Origin: Gemmatimonadota bacterium
Lineage (GTDB): Bacteria; Gemmatimonadota; Gemmatimonadetes; Palauibacterales; Palauibacteraceae
DNA: 64,000 nucleotides
NCBI GenBank assembly: GCA_029262175.1
Contig: JAJCZV010000036.1
Coordinates: forward strand, 1-64,000
Reading direction: 5' to 3'
Shown: in pieces, positions 17,662 through 25,930 of the stretch
Position numbering within the stretch: position 1 is the stretch's first letter
Layout: each line of letters starts with the position of its first letter
Notes under the pieces: model-generated
What the model was told of the DNA's origin: nothing
The model's database searches: none
The model's input: the letters and a program-made list of their open reading frames with translations, nothing else
Program-made: the position numbers and the translations under genes

Positions 17662-18483
17662 TCAGCTAGGCGGAATCGCCGTATTCCAGATTTCGACGTC
17701 GTCATAGACGCCGCCAGCGATGATATTTCCAGTGACGTCGCGCGCCCCGATGTAGATAAACTCGTTCGACCTCTCTGGCAGGGTCGTCTGCGGACCTCGA
17801 GAGACCTCCCCCGTGAGCGGAAGCTCCTGCCCGTCGATATAGAGGTGCAAGTTTCGCTCGCCGGCGGCGACATTCACGTCCCAAGTGATTCGAAACAGGT
17901 GCCACTCCCCCGCGTTCCAACCGTAAGCGTTCGCCGCGACGTTATGCTCCCATCGCACGCTATTGGCGTCGAAGAAGATGAGAAAAATCCCGAATTGGTT
18001 CGAGCTCTCGTGTTTGCCGAAATGGATCGACCCAGCCGTGGCGTTGTTCGCTTTCCACGTGCCCGTTCCGGCAATCGTGTACTTCTGGTCAATGTCGTGG
18101 TCGTAGGAAGGCTGATACCAAAACTGCAACGTGCCGCTCTCGTTCTCGAGATTCTGAACGCCGCCCGAAATCTGGGGGAACCGAACGCGCTCCCCGACGG
18201 CGTCTGTCCGCAGACCGTCTCCCACCCGCGCCGCGACGAAATCGTTGGCCGGGGTGGTCGTGACGATGCCGCCTCCTGTGCCAATCGAGGGTGCCGCGAC
18301 TGCCGAGGGTCCGTCGAGCGTGGTCTGCAGCGTCATTTGCGCGGCCGCCGGCGGGGGAGGCGGTGGCGGAGGTGGGGGCGGGTTGGTCGAGTTCGGGTCG
18401 GTCGTGCTGGCGCACCCCACGCCTGCGATGGCTCCCATCGCCAGAACGGACAAAACCCCAGATAGGACGCGGTGCCTCCTCAT
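17662..18483 (-). CDS. LamG / concanavalin-like domain lipoprotein with polyproline stalk
   Basis: 273 residues. The signal peptide ends in the lipobox GVGC, followed by a TTDPNSTN linker and a run of eleven prolines, probably a rigid spacer off the outer membrane. The remaining 220 residues form a LamG-like fold: TLQFWYQPSYDHD, AGEWHLFRITWD and LHLYIDGQELPL are typical of concanavalin A-like jelly rolls. The C-terminal VYDDVEIWN is the common closing strand of this domain. It could bind sugars or protein ligands; no catalytic motif is visible. The gene is divergent from the esterase at 18684. Confidence 0.78.
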   Translation of the reverse strand: MRRHRVLSGVLSVLAMGAIAGVGCASTTDPNSTNPPPPPPPPPPPAAAQMTLQTTLDGPSAVAAPSIGTGGGIVTTTPANDFVAARVGDGLRTDAVGERVRFPQISGGVQNLENESGTLQFWYQPSYDHDIDQKYTIAGTGTWKANNATAGSIHFGKHESSNQFGIFLIFFDANSVRWEHNVAANAYGWNAGEWHLFRITWDVNVAAGERNLHLYIDGQELPLTGEVSRGPQTTLPERSNEFIYIGARDVTGNIIAGGVYDDVEIWNTAIPPS

Positions 18484-18683
18484 TGACTTCCCCTTCTGCC
18501 TCGCGGGCGTAACACTCGGACTACACAGACCACTTAAGTACGATTCCGAGCATAAAACGTTCCCGAAGGGCAGATCAAGACACCCGTAAGAGTTCGGTCA
18601 GATCGGCCGAAGAATGACCTGGTCCTTGCGACGTACGGGCGTCACCGAGCAACCTTGCAGCCAGACCCGACCCCAGGAGGCGC

Positions 18684-19343
18684 ATGGCGATCGAATCCAA
18701 GCATTTTGTCATCTCGAGGCGGGTGCGATACGCCGTCTTGGAGGCCGCCGGAGAACCCGTGACCGAAGTGTGGTTCGCGCTTCACGGCTACAACCAGCTG
18801 GCGCACCGGTTTCTCCGATACTTTCAACCGATCCACACGGGCGGACGGGTCGTCGTGGCGGCGGAAGGTCTTCATCGTCAATACGTCGACCACGGAGCAC
18901 GAAAGGTCGGCGCCTCCTGGATGACGAGCGAGGACCGGCTCACCGACATCGCCGACTACGTGGCGTACCTGGATCAACTGCACGCCTCAGTGCTCGCGGA
19001 GCGTGGCCTCACGAACACCAACGTGCGGACCGTAGGGCTCGGATTCTCGCAGGGAGTGCATACGCTCTGCCGCTGGCTCGCTTACGGCGGGGCGCGGATC
19101 GATCGGGCCGTGCTGTGGGGATCGACGGTGCCGCCCGACCTCGACCTGGAAGAACACGGGCCGGCTCTTTCGACGGCCGACCTTCAACTCGTGGTGGGCG
19201 ACGCCGATGAGCACTTCAGCGCCGAGGCCGTCAAATCGCATGAGCGCCGACTCACCGAGGCCAACGTAACGTTCCGTTCCCACACGTATTCCGGAGGACA
19301 TCGACTCGACGCTGGCGTGTTGACGCGCCTCGCCGAGGGCTAG
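18684..19343 (+). CDS. Small alpha/beta hydrolase (phospholipase/carboxylesterase family)
   Basis: 219 residues with no signal peptide. The oxyanion region is WFALHGYNQ, the nucleophile elbow is GLGFSQGVH, the acidic residue is in VVGDADEHF and the His is in SGGHRLD. These give a complete Ser-Asp-His triad of the YpfH/carboxylesterase type. AGGAGG lies a few bases before the ATG. The natural ester is unknown. Confidence 0.85.
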   Translation: MAIESKHFVISRRVRYAVLEAAGEPVTEVWFALHGYNQLAHRFLRYFQPIHTGGRVVVAAEGLHRQYVDHGARKVGASWMTSEDRLTDIADYVAYLDQLHASVLAERGLTNTNVRTVGLGFSQGVHTLCRWLAYGGARIDRAVLWGSTVPPDLDLEEHGPALSTADLQLVVGDADEHFSAEAVKSHERRLTEANVTFRSHTYSGGHRLDAGVLTRLAEG

Positions 19344-19349
19344 CCGGGG

Positions 19350-19601
19350 CTACTTCTTGTCCGGCGGCCGCTTTCTACGCCCAAAAAACATCGGGGAGAC
19401 GAGCCCGGCCGTGGTCCCGCCGATGACGGCCAGAATGCCGATCGGACCTGGATTGGAGAACCACGGAGCCCCCATCTGACTGTTCATCCACATGCCCAGA
19501 ACGGCGAACACGATCGCTCCGAAGGCAAATCCCGCCGCGGTAGGACGAAGCGACGGCGGCGCTCCTAGGACCCGTCGGATAGTCCCACCGTCGCTATGCA
19601 T
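19350..19601 (-). CDS. Small two-helix membrane protein, unknown
   Basis: 83 residues with two predicted membrane helices (around residues 22-40 and 52-70) and a strongly basic tail GRRKRPPDKK. The first 37 bases overlap the end of the exported RidA gene in another frame, so the start is uncertain. I do not recognise the family. Confidence 0.5.
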   Translation of the reverse strand: MHSDGGTIRRVLGAPPSLRPTAAGFAFGAIVFAVLGMWMNSQMGAPWFSNPGPIGILAVIGGTTAGLVSPMFFGRRKRPPDKK

Positions 19602-20050
19602 TCGATTTCGACGCGGGCGTTGAGGGCCAAACCGCTTCCAGCCACCGCGCTACGGGCCGGCTTCCGCACGGGGAAGAACGTCATGTAGATCTCGTTCATG
19701 GCGGGCCACTCGCCGATATCGGCCAAGAACACCGTGCACTTCACGACTTCGTCCATAGACGAACCATACTTCCCCAGCGTCGCCGAGATGTTCTCCAACG
19801 TCTGCCGCGTCTCGGGCTGAATCCCCCCTGAGACCAGGCCCTGTCCGGGTACCGTCCCGAGCTTGCCGGAGAGATAGAGCGTGTGACCGACGCGCACGGC
19901 CTCCGAGAAGGGCCCGTTGGCACTCGTGCCGAGGTATTCCACGGACATCATGTCGCTCTCCTCGCCATGCTCGTCGTGCTCTTGAGCCGCAAGGGGAAAC
20001 GCGACGATGACGGCGAGGGCCATGACAACCCAAGAAGTTCGACGACTCAT
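19565..20050 (-). CDS. Exported RidA/YjgF-family protein
   Basis: 161 residues from the ATG at 20050; the longer open frame upstream has no protein-like sequence. Residues 1-23 are a clear signal peptide (WVVMALAVIVAFPLAAQ), followed by a His/Glu-rich linker. The RidA fold follows: PFSEAVRVGHTLYLSGKLG, ETRQTLENISATLGKYG, VVKCTVFLADI and NARVEIECIA, the last containing the conserved Arg of deaminase-type members. RidA hydrolyses reactive enamines in the cytosol, so a secreted version must have another substrate or role. The gene lies 94 bp downstream of the PQQ-type dehydrogenase gene. Confidence 0.85.
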   Translation of the reverse strand: MSRRTSWVVMALAVIVAFPLAAQEHDEHGEESDMMSVEYLGTSANGPFSEAVRVGHTLYLSGKLGTVPGQGLVSGGIQPETRQTLENISATLGKYGSSMDEVVKCTVFLADIGEWPAMNEIYMTFFPVRKPARSAVAGSGLALNARVEIECIATVGLSDGS

Positions 20051-20144
20051 TCCAATTCGCTCCTGCGTTGACAAAAGAAATCCTACCCTTCGGGCTCGGC
20101 TCCGAGCCATCCTGGGCGCCGGAACTCGGTCGTGAGAACCTACG

Positions 20145-21377
20145 TCAAGGCTCATAGGTGATGCGATAGACCCCTGCCTTGTGGTCGTCGGAGACGAGCA
20201 GCGACCCGTCCGGAAGCACCAGCAAGTCGACCGGCCGCCGTTTGTAGTTCGCATTTGATGAGAAATCTATGCGTCCAAACACCTCGTAGTCGGAAACCGC
20301 CCCGTCCGGCCCCAGACGGATCACGGAGATGCGGTTGCCCGAGACCTGCGACGGCATGGACGTCGGCGTGGTCGGTTCGGTCCCGTGTTCGGCAACGAAG
20401 ATCGCGCCGTGGTACTCGGGTGGAAACATCGTCCCCGTGTAGAAGCGCATGCCGAGAGGAGCCGTATGTCCTTCGAACTCGAACGACGGTTCGGTCTGTC
20501 CCGCTGGCGCCTGTTCGCCAATCAACGGATCGGGCAGGCGGCCATGAACGTAGGGAAACCCGAAGTCTCCGCTCGGCCCCTGCGCTCGATTGAGCTCATC
20601 GGGGGGAATGTCGTAGAAGCGCGGGTCAATGAACGGCCAGGACGCTTGATTGTCGGTGAAGAACAAATCCCCGGTCGAGGGTTGAAAATCCATCCCCATC
20701 GAGTTGCGAACACCCGTCGCAAAGACTTCTGCGTTGCCCCCATCGGGATCCATGCGGACGATCGTCGAGTAGCGCCAATCATCATCGAGATCGTTTGCGG
20801 TATGTGGTCCGACAAGAAAAGACCAACGCGTACCCACGGGGACGTAAAGCTTGTCGTCTGGACCATAGCGCGCATACCGCCAGAAGTGCCCCACATCGGT
20901 GGCCTGCTCGGTCTCGGCTCGCGACGGGAATCCGTCGTAGATCAGGATAGGGTGGGGATCGTCGATGGTCTCTTCGATGTTGTCGATCCTCCAGACGAGA
21001 TCCTCATCCGTGATAAACAGCGATCCGTCGTGATAGTCGACCCCGTTGGGTGTCCGAAACCCGTTTCGGATCTGCTTGACCTCATCGACTCGATAGTCTC
21101 GGTCCCGATCGATCAGGGCATAGACCGGGCTCGTGACGCCCTTCGTAAAGAAATAGGAGCCGACGTACACCGTCCCATCGTCTCCAAGCGCGAGCGAACG
21201 CGGGCGCGAGATGCCGGTCGCGAATGGTTCGATCTTGAAGCCGGGGGGAAGAAGAATTTCGGCGGCCAGCCCGGTCGCCATCGGACCGGAGGGCTGGAGC
21301 GGCTCGCTACCGCACCCCACGAACCCGAGAAACGCGAGACAGACGACCCACCAAGGGGTCCTGCGTAGATTCTGCAT
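20145..21377 (-). CDS. PQQ-dependent sugar (glucose/sorbosone) dehydrogenase-like lipoprotein
   Basis: 410 residues from the ATG at 21377, which gives a lipoprotein signal (lipobox GFVGC); the longer frame adds 22 charged residues. It is a six-bladed beta-propeller: FATGISRPRSLALGDDGTVYVG, TRWSFLVG, NSMGMDFQPSTGDLFFTDN and VLPDGSLLVSDD are successive blades. The family oxidises aldoses or sorbosone in the periplasm with PQQ, although many members have no proven activity. It may share a transcript with the exported RidA gene. Confidence 0.83.
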   Translation of the reverse strand: MQNLRRTPWWVVCLAFLGFVGCGSEPLQPSGPMATGLAAEILLPPGFKIEPFATGISRPRSLALGDDGTVYVGSYFFTKGVTSPVYALIDRDRDYRVDEVKQIRNGFRTPNGVDYHDGSLFITDEDLVWRIDNIEETIDDPHPILIYDGFPSRAETEQATDVGHFWRYARYGPDDKLYVPVGTRWSFLVGPHTANDLDDDWRYSTIVRMDPDGGNAEVFATGVRNSMGMDFQPSTGDLFFTDNQASWPFIDPRFYDIPPDELNRAQGPSGDFGFPYVHGRLPDPLIGEQAPAGQTEPSFEFEGHTAPLGMRFYTGTMFPPEYHGAIFVAEHGTEPTTPTSMPSQVSGNRISVIRLGPDGAVSDYEVFGRIDFSSNANYKRRPVDLLVLPDGSLLVSDDHKAGVYRITYEP

Positions 21378-21495
21378 GTTCCAAATCTCGGTCCGCGAGG
21401 TCTCACAGTCCAGACGGCGCCGAGCCCCGCGAGCTAGAAGCAAAGTTCGCGAGCCATCGACGCTCGTTTGGCGGGAGGCCCAGCGAAGACGACCG

Positions 21496-22791
21496 CTATG
21501 GGGTGATCCGCGTCATCATCCTCGGAAACGCGATGGTCTCCCTCAGGTGATCGAGCCCACAGATCCAGGTCACCAACCGTTCGACACCCAACCCGAAGCC
21601 GCTATGCGTGAACGTCCCATGCCGCCGCAGATCCAAGTACCAATCGTACGTGTCCTCAGGTAGACCTTCTTCTCGGATGCGCGACAACAGCTTGTCGTAA
21701 TCGTCTTCGCGCTGACTGCCTCCGATGACCTCGCCGTATCCTTCGGGCGCGAGCATGTCGTCGCATTTGACCGTTCTCGGATCGTCGGGGTTTTCCTTCA
21801 TGTAGAAGGCCTTCGCACCCTTCGGATAGTCGTAGACAAAGAGCGGTTTCTCGCGCCCTTCGACCAACTGTGCCTCGTGCGCGGCGCCCAGATCCGATCC
21901 CCACTCGATGTCACTGCCCTGCTTCTGCAGCAGGTCGACGGCGTCCGAGTAGCTCATGCGATCAAACGGAGCCACGATCGCCTCGAGTTTCGACACGTCT
22001 CGATCGAGAGCCTCGAGCTGCTCGCGCTGCTTTAGGACCACACGTTGAATGATCGACGAGACAAAACGCTCCTGGAGATCCATGTTCTGATCGGAGTCCA
22101 TCCAGGCCGCCTCCGGCTCGACCATCCAGAACTCCGTCAGGTGCCGACGTGTCTTGGACTTCTCGGCGCGGAACGTCGGCCCGAAGCAGTAGACCTTACC
22201 GAGCGCGGCCGCTGCGGCTTCGACGTACAGCTGCCCGGTCTGCGCGAGGTACGCCTTCCCATGATCGAAATACTCGGTCTCGAACAAGGTCCCGGCCGAC
22301 TCGCCGATCGCGCCCGTGAGAATGGGCGTGTCGACGTGTGTGAACCCATCGTCGTGCAGGAAGTCGTGGATCGCACGAATCACCTCGTCGCGGACCCGCA
22401 TGATCGCGATTTGGCGCGCGCTTCGAAGCCACAGGTGCCGCTTCTCCAGCAAGAAATCGACACCGTGCTCTTTGGGTTGGATCGGATACTCTGCGGACGC
22501 TCCCAACAGCTCGAAACCGGTCGCCGTAAGCTCGACCCCGGATGGCGCGCGGTCATCGGCGCGGACCAGGCCGGCAACCGAAACGCACGCCTCGTGGGAA
22601 GCGTCTTCGAGACCGGCCCACGTCTCCTCGGACACTTCGTTCTTGACGAACACGCACTGGACCTCGCCGGTGCCATCGCGCAGGACGAGAAACGAAATCT
22701 TTCCGCTGGAGCGAAAACGCCGCACCCATCCGCGGAGCCGCACGTCTTCACCGATGTGCCGTGGCAGTTCATCGATCGTGATATAGTTCAT
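21496..22791 (-). CDS. asnS: Asparaginyl-tRNA synthetase
   Basis: 431 residues. The N-terminal OB-fold anticodon-binding domain (VRLRGWVRRFRSSGKISFLV) is followed by the class II catalytic core. Motif 2 is seen in FGPTFRAEKSKTRRHLTEFW, and motif 3 is GFGLGVERLVTWICG. The family-typical THVDTPILTG and GTLFETEYFD identify AsnRS rather than AspRS. It charges tRNA-Asn directly. It is the last gene of the division cluster run, 59 bp after recG. Confidence 0.97.
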   Translation of the reverse strand: MNYITIDELPRHIGEDVRLRGWVRRFRSSGKISFLVLRDGTGEVQCVFVKNEVSEETWAGLEDASHEACVSVAGLVRADDRAPSGVELTATGFELLGASAEYPIQPKEHGVDFLLEKRHLWLRSARQIAIMRVRDEVIRAIHDFLHDDGFTHVDTPILTGAIGESAGTLFETEYFDHGKAYLAQTGQLYVEAAAAALGKVYCFGPTFRAEKSKTRRHLTEFWMVEPEAAWMDSDQNMDLQERFVSSIIQRVVLKQREQLEALDRDVSKLEAIVAPFDRMSYSDAVDLLQKQGSDIEWGSDLGAAHEAQLVEGREKPLFVYDYPKGAKAFYMKENPDDPRTVKCDDMLAPEGYGEVIGGSQREDDYDKLLSRIREEGLPEDTYDWYLDLRRHGTFTHSGFGLGVERLVTWICGLDHLRETIAFPRMMTRITP

Positions 22792-22850
22792 GGGTGCCTT
22801 GGGCTAAGAGTCGCGACAAAGTTGACGGTGGACGTCGGGGGGGGCAAACC

Positions 22851-24971
22851 TCAGCCGATCTGGTAGAGGGCCTCTCGCGTGGCGTATCGCGACTCGAGTT
22901 CGTGACGGAGGTCCTTGTGCTTCGGGTTGGCGAGCTGTGGATCCTCATTGACGATGGCGCGAGCGCGGTGACTCGCGTCCTCCAACAGATCGCGATCGCG
23001 TCCGAGCTCGGCAAACCGAAGAAGCGCCGCGCCGCTCTGTTCTTTCCCGAACAGGTCGCCTTGGCCGCGGATGCGGAGATCCTCTTCGGCCAGGGCGAAA
23101 CCGTCCGAGGTCGAGGCAAAGGCGGTCAGTCGTTCGGAAGCCGTCTTCCCGGCGTGAAACGCGACGCAGTAAGACTGTTCGGCACCGCGGCCCACCCGTC
23201 CCCTGAGCTGGTGGAGCTGCGCCAGCCCAAAGCGTTCCGCGTCCTCGATCAGCATCACCGTCGCGTTGGGCACGTCGATGCCGACTTCGATGACCGTGGT
23301 GGCCACCAGTAAGTCCACGTCGCCGGCGAGAAACCCTCTCATCATCTCGTCCTTTTGAGCGGACGACATTTTTCCGTGCAGAAGACCGACGTTGAAGTCC
23401 GTGAACCGCTCTGTGAGGCTCGCAGCCATTGTGGTCGCCGCACGCGCTTCGAGCATCTCGGACTCCTCGACGAGCGGATAGACGACGTAGCCCTGTCGAC
23501 CTTCCGCGAGTTGATCGCCCAGAAAGTCGAACGCCGCGTTCCGGCTCTCGGGACCTCGGACCGCGGATACGATCGGACGCCGTCCCGGAGGCAGTTCGTC
23601 GATCACCGATAGGTCGAGATCGCCGTACAGGACCAGCGCGAGACTCCGCGGAATCGGCGTCGCAGACATGACCAGCGCGTCGGGTGCCTGACCACTCTCA
23701 CGAAGCTGACGACGTTGCTCGACGCCGAATCGGTGCTGCTCGTCGATCACAGCCAGGCCAAGAGACTTGAATTTTACCTTGCCTTGGATGAGCGCGTGCG
23801 TGCCGACCAGGATTTTGGCCCTACCGTTTTCGATTCGATCCAGGGCATACTGCCGCGCCTTGCCGGTCACCGAACCCGTCAGCATCACCGGCTTCAGACC
23901 CAGCGGCGCCAGAAGGTCCGTCAGAGTTCTGAGGTGTTGCTCAGCGAGGAGCTCCGTAGGCGCCATGATCGCGGCTTGGTGCCCCGACTCCACCGCCTTC
24001 AGCATCGCGAGGGCCGCAACCACGGTCTTGCCGGATCCCACGTCTCCTTGGAGCAGCCGATTCATCGGAGCGTCGCGCTCCATATCGGCGTGAATCTCCT
24101 CCCATACGCGCAACTGGGCGTTGGTAAGCTCGAACGGGAGCGTCTTCAGGAGCGCCTCTGTGTGGATCGGCGCGGCCCGGGACGCGATCCCCCGGACCTC
24201 GGTGCGGAGCTGCGCGCGGGCGCGGGCGTGGAGCAGTTGGAGAAAGAACAGCTCCTCGAACGCGAGGCGTCGTCGAGCGGATTCGATCGCGGCGAGATCC
24301 GTGGGTTGATGAAGCGTTGCGAGAGCTTCGGCGAGCAGCGGGATCGCGAGTTCCTTTCGCCAGGCGTCCGGGAGCGGGTCGCGATCGTCGAGTTCGGCGA
24401 GGAGCGCGGGGAGATTCTCTTCGACGACCGCGCGTACCTGGCGGTGCGACAGCCCCTCGGTGGCCGGATAGACCGGGAAGATGCGCCCCCCACTCGGGCG
24501 TTCATCGGCCGCCTCGGGCGCCTGTGGCGACTGCTCATGGCCGCCGTCGGATGCGCGGGCCAAGACCGTATGCTCGCGCGGCTGCATCTGTCGACCGTGG
24601 TAGAAACGAATGGGACCCGAGACGAGCAAGAGGTCGCCACGTTCGATGGTCCGATCCAACCAGGGTCGACCCGGCCAGGCGCATTCGATGTGTCCGGTCT
24701 CGTCGCGGATCACAGCGCGGAACACGCGAAGGCGGCGGCGCGTCGGAATCACGCCCTTGGACACGACGGTACCGATCACGGTGGCGTCGGCCCCTGGAGC
24801 CAGGTCCGCGATCGAATCGACCGTCGAGGCGTCCTCGTAGCGGTGTGGAAGATGGTACAAGAGATCGCGGCCCAGGAGCACACCCATCTGAGCGAATCGT
24901 TCTGCGCGGCGGGGGCCGACTCCCTTCAGGTATTGGACGGCGCCGGTGAGAAGCGAACGTGCCGGGCTCAT
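22851..24971 (-). CDS. recG: ATP-dependent DNA helicase RecG
   Basis: 706 residues, normal length. The N-terminal wedge/OB domain includes YLKGVGPRRAERFAQMG. Helicase motifs follow: GDVGSGKT (Walker A), the DEQH box in VIDEQHRFGVEQR, MSATPIPRSL, and QLRGRVGRG (motif VI). It remodels stalled forks and Holliday junctions. The start ATG overlaps the ftsY stop (ATGA, 24968-24971). Confidence 0.97.
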   Translation of the reverse strand: MSPARSLLTGAVQYLKGVGPRRAERFAQMGVLLGRDLLYHLPHRYEDASTVDSIADLAPGADATVIGTVVSKGVIPTRRRLRVFRAVIRDETGHIECAWPGRPWLDRTIERGDLLLVSGPIRFYHGRQMQPREHTVLARASDGGHEQSPQAPEAADERPSGGRIFPVYPATEGLSHRQVRAVVEENLPALLAELDDRDPLPDAWRKELAIPLLAEALATLHQPTDLAAIESARRRLAFEELFFLQLLHARARAQLRTEVRGIASRAAPIHTEALLKTLPFELTNAQLRVWEEIHADMERDAPMNRLLQGDVGSGKTVVAALAMLKAVESGHQAAIMAPTELLAEQHLRTLTDLLAPLGLKPVMLTGSVTGKARQYALDRIENGRAKILVGTHALIQGKVKFKSLGLAVIDEQHRFGVEQRRQLRESGQAPDALVMSATPIPRSLALVLYGDLDLSVIDELPPGRRPIVSAVRGPESRNAAFDFLGDQLAEGRQGYVVYPLVEESEMLEARAATTMAASLTERFTDFNVGLLHGKMSSAQKDEMMRGFLAGDVDLLVATTVIEVGIDVPNATVMLIEDAERFGLAQLHQLRGRVGRGAEQSYCVAFHAGKTASERLTAFASTSDGFALAEEDLRIRGQGDLFGKEQSGAALLRFAELGRDRDLLEDASHRARAIVNEDPQLANPKHKDLRHELESRYATREALYQIG

Positions 24972-25927
24972 TCGTCGGCGGCTAGGATCTTTCCGACGTA
25001 GTCGTCGGCGGAAAACGGATCGAGATCTTCGACCGATTCGCCCGTTCCCAAGAAGCGAACCGGAACGTCGAGTTCACGCACGACGGAGACGACGGTGCCG
25101 GCCCTCGCGCTGCTGTCGAACTTTGCGAGGACGAGACCGGTGAGCGGGAGGGCGGAACCAAACTGCCGTGCTTGGTTGATCACGTTCTGGCCCGAGGTGG
25201 CGTCGACGACAAGGAGCCGTTCGTGCGGCGCTCCTTCGACCTGACGCCCGAGGACGCGATCGATTTTTACGAGTTCTTTCATGAGATCGCTCTGGGTATG
25301 AAGACGTCCCGCCGTATCGACGAGGACCCAGTCGGAGTCTCGCGCCCTGGCCGCTTCGATCGCGTCAAAAGCGACGGAGGCCGGGTCAGCCCCGTCCCCG
25401 CCGCCCACGAAGCCAGCGCCGATCCGATCCGCCCAGGTCTTCAGCTGGGCCTGTGCTCCGGCTCGAAACGTGTCCGCCGCAGCCATGATGACCTTGTCGC
25501 CACGAGCTTGAAGCGCGTGCGCGAGTTTCGCGACCGTGGTCGTCTTACCGACCCCGTTGACGCCCAATACGAGTACGACACCTAGTGAATCTCCACGTCT
25601 CAGCTCATGCGCCACCGGCTCTACGTCCGCCACCGTAAGGAACGCCCGAATGCGGTCGCCGAGAAGCTGTCGGAGGTCGAGCTCCGACTTGATCTGGCCG
25701 CGTTCTACGGCGCGTTCCAGCTCGCCAACGAGCTCCAGCGCGACATCAATTCCGAAGTCCGCCTCGAGGAGCACCTGTTCGAGACGCTCGATGGCCGCGT
25801 CGTCGAGCCCCCCCTCGACGATGGTGTTGACGTCGGTGAGGGCGAAGTCGACCACCCGACGCCAAAGCGATCGCTTGGGCCGCTGGGACTTGAGGTCCAT
25901 TGCGTCTTGGTTCTTTTTTTTCGCCAT
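24968..25927 (-). CDS. ftsY: Signal recognition particle receptor FtsY
   Basis: 319 residues: a short basic N-terminus, the N domain, then the G domain. GVNGVGKTTTVAKLA is the P-loop (G1), DTAGRLHTQSDLM is G3, and DLDPFSADDYV is the closing motif specific to FtsY. G4 reads LAKFDSSARAG where TKLDGTAKGG is usual: Lys and Asp that read guanine are kept, the preceding Thr is Ala. The protein lacks a long acidic A domain. The gene starts three bases after the VWA gene and is coupled to recG. Confidence 0.95.
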   Translation of the reverse strand: MAKKKNQDAMDLKSQRPKRSLWRRVVDFALTDVNTIVEGGLDDAAIERLEQVLLEADFGIDVALELVGELERAVERGQIKSELDLRQLLGDRIRAFLTVADVEPVAHELRRGDSLGVVLVLGVNGVGKTTTVAKLAHALQARGDKVIMAAADTFRAGAQAQLKTWADRIGAGFVGGGDGADPASVAFDAIEAARARDSDWVLVDTAGRLHTQSDLMKELVKIDRVLGRQVEGAPHERLLVVDATSGQNVINQARQFGSALPLTGLVLAKFDSSARAGTVVSVVRELDVPVRFLGTGESVEDLDPFSADDYVGKILAADE

Positions 25928-25930
25928 GAT

